A stretch of 64,000 nucleotides of DNA from Methylomonas albis (GTDB lineage Bacteria > Pseudomonadota > Gammaproteobacteria > Methylococcales > Methylomonadaceae), in the NCBI RefSeq assembly GCF_014850955.1, contig NZ_JACXSS010000001.1, forward strand, positions 4,650,001 to 4,714,000, written 5' to 3'. Of this stretch, positions 17,573-25,278 are shown piece by piece (position 1 is the stretch's first letter; each line of letters opens with the position of its first letter). The position numbers and the translations under genes are program-made. A model generated the notes under the pieces. That model did not search any database and was not told the origin of the DNA. It saw only the letters and a program-made list of their open reading frames with translations.

Positions 17573-17980
17573 TTACGTTTGAAGATATAAATTTAATTTT
17601 ATTGCCAGTAGCTCCACGTTCTTTAATTCGCATGTCCAGACAACAAAGACTTCCCAGCCCAATTTCTTTAAATCATTACTATTTTTTGAATCCCTGATTA
17701 CATTATCTGAGAGCTTCTTCTGCCAAAATTCGGAGTTATTAGTAGGCATAGAGTTTCCTTTGCTGCAGTCGTGTCGATGCCAAAAGCAACCGTGTATAAA
17801 AATAACTTTTCTTTTGCCGGGAAATACCAGATCGGGTTTGCCGGGAAGGTTTGAATAATGCAGGCGGTAGCGATAGCCTAAACTAAATAGCAATTTTCTA
17901 ATGATCAACTCGGGTTTGGTATTTTTGCCGGAGATTGAACCCATACACCTTCGGCGCTGCTCAGGTGTCAATACGTCCAT
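17573..17980 (-). CDS. vsr: Very short patch repair endonuclease Vsr
   Basis: Nicks 5' of a T:G mismatch left by deamination of 5-methylcytosine. The 135 residues show MDVLTPEQRRRCMGSISGKN (DNA-contact and metal region), catalytic Asp50 in LPGKPDLVF, and the structural zinc set Cys65, His70, Cys72 (HGCFWHRHDC) with Cys117. It is the last gene of a four-gene AT-rich operon, 6 bp after the receiver-like gene, and serves the co-encoded cytosine methyltransferase. Vsr in this company is the expected safeguard against methylcytosine mutagenesis. Confidence 0.96.
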   Translation of the reverse strand: MDVLTPEQRRRCMGSISGKNTKPELIIRKLLFSLGYRYRLHYSNLPGKPDLVFPGKRKVIFIHGCFWHRHDCSKGNSMPTNNSEFWQKKLSDNVIRDSKNSNDLKKLGWEVFVVWTCELKNVELLAIKLNLYLQT

Positions 17981-17986
17981 AGCCGC

Positions 17987-19657
17987 TTATTTCGACATTA
18001 ATCGAAGCCATTCCGATTCGGTTAAGCCTACTCGCGACAGTTTGCTAGAAAAATCTTCTGCAGCTCGTTGGGCGTGATCTGGTTTAAGCTGAGTGATCCA
18101 TTTATAATTCTTGCCATTACTATTACAGGTAAATTCGTCATTTTCAGCCAAGACTCTTTTTTCTTCTAAATGTGGCTCAAACTCAAGAGTAATACAGTCA
18201 TATGGTTTCGACGAACAAAATAGTCCCTTAATTTCATTATTGTCTTCAACAATGAAGTTTTCATTATTAATTCCATTATCTGTATTTTTAATCTCTAGAG
18301 TGCAGAAGATAAATCGGCGCATTTTTTCAAGTCTAACAGTGTCGCACACTGGAAGTATACAAAGTAAATATTGATTGGTATCTATGTCTTTTTCTCGAAT
18401 AATCGTGCCGAATGTTAAATATTTTTGATTTCCATATGCGGTCCGATTGCTCATTAGCATCGCCAATCTATGATTTGAAAGCCTCTCGTCCTCTTGAAAC
18501 ATAAGACTTGCGAGTTTGTCTATCTTCTTTTTATCGAAATTCCATACCCAATTTTCGCCTTTCTTTCTTGCGATTGAAAATGGTACTTGACTCATATGCA
18601 ACCCTAAATCAGGCCCAAACAAAAGAAATTTTTCGATAAATTCGTTGGCATTTGTCTCCGGGGGGAGTAGGTCAAGTCCTGTATTATTTGGCCTCCATTT
18701 ATTAAAGGACCAGTCCGAAACTAAAGCGTCCGTAATTATTTGACCCGGTAAACAGTCTTGAAGAATTGATTGAAGCTCGCCGACAAGAAGAGGATGTATG
18801 TGTTCAAACGCTTCCTCATCGGGTAACGACATCGCCCTGTGCAACAAAAAAGCTGTATCTATAGATTCATCAAACTTCCGTAAAATTTTACGATTATTTT
18901 CTCTAATTTTTGCAAGACCTAATAAAACAGCGCCTTGTAGAAGCCCGGATGCAAGTCGTGCAAACTCTTCTATTGATCTTTGCGCTAGGTCATTTTGATG
19001 TACTTCGTGAGTCTTATATTTTTCAATGCGATGACATTCCGGCTTACCAAGAATAACCACTCTCGAATTTGAAGAATGCATGGATAGCCCCTCGTCCTCC
19101 TTTTGGGGTTCAATATTTTCCTTACTTGCGGATGTTAATTTATCAAAAACGTTGCTTGCAATATCTTCGAGGTTATTTTCACCCGTGTAAACCAAAATTA
19201 ACCTTAGTTGTTCCGGCTTTGTTTCAACGCTTTGATGAACAAGCGAATAAATTAGCTCTAACGCATTTTCTCCAGGTGTACCACCTAGATCCCAATCAAC
19301 TATTACAATATCAGATGCTAAACTGAGTTCGTACACATCAGAATCATTCGAAAAAGATTCTCCTTTTCCGGGTTGATATAAAGAACAAACAATCTGTTTC
19401 TTGGCAAAACTGTTTACTAGTAGTTGCGATGGGAAATCTTGATTTTCATTAGATTCTTCAGGTGTAACTAATAGCTGCAAATTGTCTCCAGAATTTGTAC
19501 TTTTTGTAGCGCTTTTTCGGATTGTTTTTTGAGGTTTTTCCGGTTCAACAGCCTTTGTTTTTCGGTTATAAATCTTGTCGTCAATAAAAACGGCAGTTCT
19601 GATAAATTGTGCTGCAGCATAAGTTGAAAATTCTTTGACCGTTTGAATATGCTGCAT
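17987..19657 (-). CDS. Receiver-like signalling protein of the methyltransferase operon
   Basis: A 556-residue protein without an assigned family name here. The N-terminal third looks like a response-regulator receiver split by a long insertion: FIDDK (Asp26, Asp27), then about 85 variable residues, IVIVDWDLGG (phospho-acceptor candidate Asp121), LILVYTGEN (Thr158) and VILGKPEC (Lys205), the full acidic pair/Asp/Thr/Lys set. Residues from about 220 to 556 are mixed alpha/beta with no motif I recognise; no DNA-binding or nuclease signature is evident. It lies 3 bp after the two-ATPase protein and 6 bp before vsr, and would be the natural phosphorylation partner of that protein. Confidence 0.7.
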   Translation of the reverse strand: MQHIQTVKEFSTYAAAQFIRTAVFIDDKIYNRKTKAVEPEKPQKTIRKSATKSTNSGDNLQLLVTPEESNENQDFPSQLLVNSFAKKQIVCSLYQPGKGESFSNDSDVYELSLASDIVIVDWDLGGTPGENALELIYSLVHQSVETKPEQLRLILVYTGENNLEDIASNVFDKLTSASKENIEPQKEDEGLSMHSSNSRVVILGKPECHRIEKYKTHEVHQNDLAQRSIEEFARLASGLLQGAVLLGLAKIRENNRKILRKFDESIDTAFLLHRAMSLPDEEAFEHIHPLLVGELQSILQDCLPGQIITDALVSDWSFNKWRPNNTGLDLLPPETNANEFIEKFLLFGPDLGLHMSQVPFSIARKKGENWVWNFDKKKIDKLASLMFQEDERLSNHRLAMLMSNRTAYGNQKYLTFGTIIREKDIDTNQYLLCILPVCDTVRLEKMRRFIFCTLEIKNTDNGINNENFIVEDNNEIKGLFCSSKPYDCITLEFEPHLEEKRVLAENDEFTCNSNGKNYKWITQLKPDHAQRAAEDFSSKLSRVGLTESEWLRLMSK

Positions 19658-19660
19658 AAC

Positions 19661-22615
19661 TTACTCATCCTTCCATGTTAATTTAAAGGTAACACCTGCT
19701 GGTGAATCAGAAGGAACGATATTAATGTCCATGCCTTCTTTTCTCAGCGCTTTACGTGAAATAAACAACCCTAACCCTCTGCCGCCAGGTTTGCGGGAAA
19801 AACCTTGCTCAAAAACAGATTCATAATCGCGAGCATGAATACCTGGGCCGGTATTGCTGATAAAAAACGATTTTCCATCGCTATCTAACTTAATTTGTTT
19901 TTCACCTTGCATATCCTTTAACCAAAAAATGGCATTGTCGATAATATTGACGAATACAGGATAAAGAGTTGAAGGGAAACCGTGGGCAACCATATCTGTA
20001 AAGTTCTCCGTGGCAGACAATTTAACGTCATGCCGTTTTAATCGAACATCAAATAGGGTTTTCACATAATGCAGAATGTCGCTACCTTTTATTTCGATTG
20101 GTTTCCTATATAAACGACGTTGCAAAGGGGTAAATAAATTCAGGTGCCCATCCAAATGATCGAAATTATTGCGAATTTCTTGATAAAGTGGCGCCAAATT
20201 ACTATTCAAATCAGCCCAAGGACGCAATTCCCGTAAAGATCGGCGAACACCTTTTATTGCAGCCTCAAATTCATGGTTGATTACGGCCACCGCTAACCCT
20301 AATTGAACCAAATCTGCGTCGGTATCGACTTGCTCTCTTAGCGTTTCCAGTTCTTCATCCATGGCTTCCATCATATCGATCTGGGTAATATCGGGATCGG
20401 TGGTCATGTTTTCCGCAACCGAGGTCAATACATCTCGAATCCTGCTAAGCGATTCAGTATTCTTTTTACTGACAGTTTCTATGCGCGTCTCAAAGTCCTT
20501 ACGCACCTGCTCGGTTTGCTCCGGCGATAACCCGTTAAAGTCTTTACTGGCAAATTCCGCTTCAACTTTAGATATGGTGTTTTGGAGCTCGTGAATCGCG
20601 TCCCTGGCAACTTTGGTGGCCGCTTTACGGGTATCTTCAGCGGTATTATTCAATTTACCGGCTTCGTTTCTAACCGATTTTTTTTCACTATCGGCTAATT
20701 CTTTGATTAACGATTGTAGACGCTTGCGTTGATCGATATAGATTCTGGCTTGAGTTGCTACATTGCCTAATTGCCGGGTAATTTCTTCAGAAAACGGCCT
20801 GAATATTTCACTTTCCAGACGCTGTGTTTCGGTCGAATAAGCCTCCCAATCGCGTTGCAATTGACGGGAAAGCCCCACTCCGCGAGGCCGGGCTATTCGG
20901 TAACTTTCCTGTAACTCCGACAATCTTCGATTGGCTTCTTTCTCGGCATCGAGTAAGGCAACCGCAGCCTCATCGGGATCAGTTATTTTTGCAGCGCTAT
21001 CCATGCGGTGCTTAACGTGGCTTCGAATGCTTTCGATTTCTAAATTCGGTATGCCTTGTTGAGTACGTTGAAAAAAACCATCCAAAGAAGCGCTTAAGTT
21101 TTTACGTTTTGTTGAAACTTGTTTTTCGCGTTTTCTTCGAGCAAGTTCGAGTTTTTCTAATTCCTTTTTTCGCGCATCAAAATATTCTGCACGCTCACCG
21201 CCTTCGCGGAAAAAATCTGCGGCAAGTTGATTAAAAATATTCATAAGAATATTTTTTAATTGCCGATACGCCTTGTCTTGTTGAAACCCTTCTCTACCAG
21301 CCTTTTCTTTTAAAGAACTATTATTTTGACGGGATAATTTTACGGCACCAAATATTAGCCGATGTGAAAAAACGTAATAGCTGGCGCTTTTTGTTCGTCT
21401 CAACTCTATTTCAAGCCAATCCACGTCAGGATTTCCATACGGTAAAATTCGAATACGATCTCGGTATACGTAAATTCCGCCAATAAGATTCAATTTATCA
21501 CTTAATCTTTTCCAATCGGCAGGATCCAATCGGCTTTCCCTTTGATTGCCGTGTACAAATCCTAACTCAATATCAAATGGCCCACAATCTGTTAACTTGC
21601 CTCCGCTTTCTTTCCAAGGGATTATGTAGTCTTCTGTTACATTTTCGTAAATTCTTATAGAGCCCCGAAATTGTCCGTAATGATCAATTTCTCCAAAAAC
21701 TCTGTGATCAGCGTTATTCAACTCATTTACAGTGAAAAATTCACCATCAGAAAGCAAGTCGTCATTATCAGAATCTGAGGGCCAATAACGAAAAGAAGCT
21801 TTTATTGGAGGTGATGTGTTTTCCAAAAAAACAGAGTTGCAAAAACCAAGTAAATATTTCGAGAAGTCTTTTTTATTATTGCTTTTATCCAGCTCAATCT
21901 CGGCCAAAATCGTATGATTTGCTGGTGCAATATAAAAATGAGTCCCGGATGATTCTGCCAACGAAATGCCGGACAGAAAGCTTTGTAAGTTTTCCGGGTC
22001 AACTTGAAAGTCATCTAAATCTTTTACAATATGCCCGAAATCGTAATCAATGTTTCTTCTTTCTAAAAGCTCTATATTTTTCTTGAATTCCTGAACTAAA
22101 CTACCAACCTCAATATTGCTGGGCAATTTGTCCTCCCTAATAACACGAATCGGTATCTCGATTTCATCCAAATTTATGACTGGAATTTCAAATAGCCCCC
22201 AATGGATAAAACACATAACTAAGTCATGTAAGCCATCCGCACGCTGAGCGCGAGTTAACACCAAAACTTGTTCGCCAAGCAATCCAATGGCTAATCGACC
22301 GATGCCTTTTTCACCCATGACAGCCCGTTCCGCTTTGCCTGACGGGCGATAAGTATCGATGGAACGATTTTGTGCGGTATATTTGCTTTCGGTTCCCAAA
22401 ACCAACCAGCGATTTTCAAAGTCAGCTTTCGTCATGCCGATGCCGTCATCGCGAATGACTAACAAATTATCCGAGCGGAAATAATCGACTTCGGCATGAT
22501 CGGCATAGGCATCGTGGGCATTTTTGAATAGTTCGCTAATTGCCGTGGATACGTTGGCAATCTGCTGGCGGCCAAGCATATCGACGGCGCGTGCCCGTGT
22601 TTTGAATTTAGCCAT
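19661..22615 (-). CDS. Two-module GHKL ATPase: MORC/MutL/Hsp90-like N-terminus plus histidine-kinase-like C-terminus
   Basis: A 984-residue cytoplasmic protein. N-terminal GHKL module: ELFKNAHDAY (28-37, Mg/ATP Glu-Asn box), RDDGIGM (55-61) and GEKGIGRLA (101-109), of the MORC/MutL/Hsp90 type. Residues about 480-760 are strongly charged coiled coil. Near 776-784 is AVINHEFEAA with a candidate phospho-acceptor His781, then a second GHKL module with NIIDNAIFWL (about 891), SNTGPGI (about 920) and GGRGLGL (about 944) as in histidine kinases. MORC-like ATPases are known in restriction-modification operons; kinase coupling is the unusual part. Its start overlaps the methyltransferase stop by 8 bases. 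Confidence 0.85.
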   Translation of the reverse strand: MAKFKTRARAVDMLGRQQIANVSTAISELFKNAHDAYADHAEVDYFRSDNLLVIRDDGIGMTKADFENRWLVLGTESKYTAQNRSIDTYRPSGKAERAVMGEKGIGRLAIGLLGEQVLVLTRAQRADGLHDLVMCFIHWGLFEIPVINLDEIEIPIRVIREDKLPSNIEVGSLVQEFKKNIELLERRNIDYDFGHIVKDLDDFQVDPENLQSFLSGISLAESSGTHFYIAPANHTILAEIELDKSNNKKDFSKYLLGFCNSVFLENTSPPIKASFRYWPSDSDNDDLLSDGEFFTVNELNNADHRVFGEIDHYGQFRGSIRIYENVTEDYIIPWKESGGKLTDCGPFDIELGFVHGNQRESRLDPADWKRLSDKLNLIGGIYVYRDRIRILPYGNPDVDWLEIELRRTKSASYYVFSHRLIFGAVKLSRQNNSSLKEKAGREGFQQDKAYRQLKNILMNIFNQLAADFFREGGERAEYFDARKKELEKLELARRKREKQVSTKRKNLSASLDGFFQRTQQGIPNLEIESIRSHVKHRMDSAAKITDPDEAAVALLDAEKEANRRLSELQESYRIARPRGVGLSRQLQRDWEAYSTETQRLESEIFRPFSEEITRQLGNVATQARIYIDQRKRLQSLIKELADSEKKSVRNEAGKLNNTAEDTRKAATKVARDAIHELQNTISKVEAEFASKDFNGLSPEQTEQVRKDFETRIETVSKKNTESLSRIRDVLTSVAENMTTDPDITQIDMMEAMDEELETLREQVDTDADLVQLGLAVAVINHEFEAAIKGVRRSLRELRPWADLNSNLAPLYQEIRNNFDHLDGHLNLFTPLQRRLYRKPIEIKGSDILHYVKTLFDVRLKRHDVKLSATENFTDMVAHGFPSTLYPVFVNIIDNAIFWLKDMQGEKQIKLDSDGKSFFISNTGPGIHARDYESVFEQGFSRKPGGRGLGLFISRKALRKEGMDINIVPSDSPAGVTFKLTWKDE

Positions 22616-23678
22616 TTTGAGCGATGTTGATAATATGAGCGCCTATGCGTCTGGCAATTTCTGGAGGAACGGCATTACCGATTTGCCTTGCTAGGCAAGC
22701 CATGTTGCTACCTTTAAAGACAAAACTCTTAGGAAAGGTTTGTAATGTAGCACCTTCGCGTATGGAAATGGCCCTGTCTTCTTCAGGGTGCCCGAATCGA
22801 CCATTTGAAAAACTATTAAATCGAGTGGTAATAGTCGGTGCCGGGCGATCCCAATACATGCGAGCATATACGTCACGAAAAATATCGTCTTTTCCTTCAT
22901 AAGCAGGAATTTGAAGTACTTTATTATCTTTCCAACTTGAACGATCTCCACCTGACTTTGGTGTTATGCCAATTCTTTTTAAATTCTCTTCCGAAAGCTT
23001 AGCGGCTGTGTGCTGAAAATCAGATTCATCTTTATGGCCGGCTATGATTTTATTAAAGCCATTCGCGACACCGAGATAATTTTTTACGATAAGTTTCGGA
23101 TTAAGTTCCGGGGTGGGTAAACTTATATTGTCGGTTAAACGCGAGGCAATAAGTAAATAGCGTTTTCTTTTTTGAGGTACACCGTATTCAACAGCATTAA
23201 TGACGCCATCGTTGTAGGAGTATCCTTCTCGCTGCAAAAAGTCGATAAAGTCAGGCAGAATACTTTGTTTTTTGTTTGTGGCTAAACCGGGAACATTTTC
23301 AACTATAACAAAACCGGGCCGGAAATGAACGATAAAGCGTTCGAAGTTTTTTAATAAAAACGCGCTTTTCAAGCTTTTTGTTTTGTTAGTTCTAACTTTG
23401 CTCCAATATTGACATGGGCTACAACCGGCAAAAATCAGATTATTATCATTTTTGTTGATTTTTAATAGATTGCCTAACTCATTGGCCTCTAGTTCGCTAA
23501 TATCCTTATTAATAAACTTTGCTTCGGTAATATTGGTTTCATAGGTTTCTTTGCACGAATAGTCGTTATCAATTCCAGCTAGAATTTTAATTCCAGCCGT
23601 TTGCAGGCCATAACTCATGCCTCCAGCGCCACAAAAAAAGTCAACTGCTTTTAAACTTGCCATCACTGATTCGTTCAT
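22608..23678 (-). CDS. DNA (cytosine-5-)-methyltransferase
   Basis: C5-cytosine methyltransferase of 356 residues, transferring methyl from SAM to DNA. The ordered motifs are all present: I DFFCGAGG (13-20), IV GCSPCQ with catalytic Cys89, VI ENVPG (127-131), VIII QKRKRYLLIA, IX APTITTRFNSFSNGRFGHP, and X QIGNAVPP (332-339). The target sequence cannot be read from the protein. It is the first gene of the operon with the GHKL, receiver and vsr genes; no ordinary restriction endonuclease gene accompanies it. The 194-bp AT-rich gap upstream presumably holds the promoter. Confidence 0.95.
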   Translation of the reverse strand: MNESVMASLKAVDFFCGAGGMSYGLQTAGIKILAGIDNDYSCKETYETNITEAKFINKDISELEANELGNLLKINKNDNNLIFAGCSPCQYWSKVRTNKTKSLKSAFLLKNFERFIVHFRPGFVIVENVPGLATNKKQSILPDFIDFLQREGYSYNDGVINAVEYGVPQKRKRYLLIASRLTDNISLPTPELNPKLIVKNYLGVANGFNKIIAGHKDESDFQHTAAKLSEENLKRIGITPKSGGDRSSWKDNKVLQIPAYEGKDDIFRDVYARMYWDRPAPTITTRFNSFSNGRFGHPEEDRAISIREGATLQTFPKSFVFKGSNMACLARQIGNAVPPEIARRIGAHIINIAQNG

Positions 23679-23872
23679 TCAAATTTTATATACCTTAGCC
23701 GAGAACCATAATTTGAGCAATATGGATGATACAGGTCGAAAGGCTTCACTTCATTTCGTCATTGCTTCCAGCCAACAAAGGCTTTCGACGAATGATAGCC
23801 ACCGATTAAAGTTCGCGTTGCACATAAAGCTCTTTACAGAGCGAGCCTATTTCATAGCTTTACTGAAACTTA

Positions 23873-24535
23873 TCAATCCCTTGAAAACCAAATATCGCCG
23901 TAATACGCCAAAGCCTGGCCACCGCTGTTATCGGTATCTGTCATCAGCGCCACCGCATCGATGTAGCGGATGTCTTCGCCGAATAGTTTTTGCAAATCGG
24001 CCCTGACGTTGCGTTTTTCATGGAACCAGACATTTACTGCCGCTTCCGAGCCGCGCAAGGCCAGCATCATCGCATGATCGCCGGCAAAGGCGTTGGGCCA
24101 GACGGTGTCTTTGGCGGTGTTGCCGGCCCAGACATAATTGATGGCTTTGGTATTCCAAAATGCCAGCCCGCCTTTTATCACCACATAAACGCGGGCCGCA
24201 TAATCGTCGCCGGCCTTGCTTTGTTCGTTCAGGCCGCGCAAGGGTTGCCCAACTCGCCACGACCAGTTCAGAAACTGGGTTTGTTGCAGATCGATGCGCT
24301 GCTCCTTGAACAAACCGGAACCCGCGGCACGGCTGTCGGCTTGCAATGCGCCGACGCCATCAATGGTTTGCAGACTATAGAGCGTTTGCCCCTTAAAGCT
24401 TTTTTGCTCCCAGCCAGCCAGGCGGCTTTGGCTGAATGCGCCAAGCAGCATACCCGGTTCCGCAGCCAACGCCACCCAGTTCAACATCGCCAAGAGAAGT
24501 ATCAATAAAGTTTTAAACAGCATGGTCCGACTCAA
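23873..24535 (-). CDS. DUF3047-family secreted protein
   Basis: A 220-residue protein with a Sec signal peptide (hydrophobic 6-24, cut near ALAAEP). The mature part carries DUF3047 features: LNWSWRVGQPL, DDYAARVYVVIKGG then TKAINYVWAGN, a Trp-rich NVWFHEKRNVRADLQKLFGE and the ending YGDIWFSRD. The function is unknown; the fold is probably a beta-sandwich carbohydrate- or envelope-binding module. It lies 9 bp after the TVP38-like gene and is the third member of a flavoprotein-TVP38-DUF3047 cluster. An alternative ATG four codons in is possible. Confidence 0.85.
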   Translation of the reverse strand: MSRTMLFKTLLILLLAMLNWVALAAEPGMLLGAFSQSRLAGWEQKSFKGQTLYSLQTIDGVGALQADSRAAGSGLFKEQRIDLQQTQFLNWSWRVGQPLRGLNEQSKAGDDYAARVYVVIKGGLAFWNTKAINYVWAGNTAKDTVWPNAFAGDHAMMLALRGSEAAVNVWFHEKRNVRADLQKLFGEDIRYIDAVALMTDTDNSGGQALAYYGDIWFSRD

Positions 24536-24544
24536 GAGATTGTT

Positions 24545-25228
24545 TCAATCGCCAAAACGCTTGGGCTGCAAGCGTTTCGACAACACCGGGATTAAAGACA
24601 GTCCGCCCAACAAACTCAAGGCCAACAGTGTTTGCCAGGAAAACAAATCATCCAGCCGGTCGATACTACTCAGCGACTGCCCCAGATTGGCAAAAATAAA
24701 ACTGCCCGGCAGGATGCCGATGAAGGTGGTTATCACATAGGTGCGCAACGATACTTGGGTAAAAGCCGGCGCCAGATTCACCAGCCAGAACGGAAACAGG
24801 GGCACCAGACGCAGGAATAGCAAGTAATTGACGGCATCTTCCTGAAAACCGGCCAACAGCTTTTGCGACAGCGCGTGACCTTGCAAACGCTGTCTGGCCC
24901 AGTCCGCCAATAAATAACGGGCCAGCCAAAACACTGCCGTGGCGCCTAGCGTCGCGGCAATCAGAATCAAGCCCGTGCCAACCCAACGTCCGAATAAGAA
25001 GCCCAGCAATAAGGACAACACCGTACCGCCGGGCAGGCTCAAGGCCGTTGAAAGGCTATAAGCCATGCCGCACGCCAGCAGCATCGCCAGGTAATGCCGT
25101 TCGGTAAAAGCAGTGAGCGCTTGCCGATGCTCGCGAATATTGTCCAGGCTAAATACTTGCGGGCCGTCGAACAGAAAAAAGGCAGCTATGGTTAGGGCCA
25201 GCAACCAAATTAAAGTGTGTTTTTGCAT
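24545..25228 (-). CDS. TVP38/TMEM64 (VTT-domain) membrane protein
   Basis: A 227-residue inner-membrane protein with about five hydrophobic segments. The VTT core is seen in STALSLPGGTVLSLLLGFLF (60-79), the FWLARYLLADW re-entrant region and LVNLAPAFTQVSLRTYVITT then GILPGSFIFANLG. The family belongs to the DedA/VTT scramblase-like superfamily, for which lipid transport is proposed. It follows the FAD/NAD oxidoreductase after 50 bp, an association found repeatedly in proteobacteria; the joint function is not established. Confidence 0.9.
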   Translation of the reverse strand: MQKHTLIWLLALTIAAFFLFDGPQVFSLDNIREHRQALTAFTERHYLAMLLACGMAYSLSTALSLPGGTVLSLLLGFLFGRWVGTGLILIAATLGATAVFWLARYLLADWARQRLQGHALSQKLLAGFQEDAVNYLLFLRLVPLFPFWLVNLAPAFTQVSLRTYVITTFIGILPGSFIFANLGQSLSSIDRLDDLFSWQTLLALSLLGGLSLIPVLSKRLQPKRFGD

Positions 25229-25278
25229 GACAAATCTCCTGCTATGGAAACGGCAAGGTCGCCTAAATCAACGTTTAC

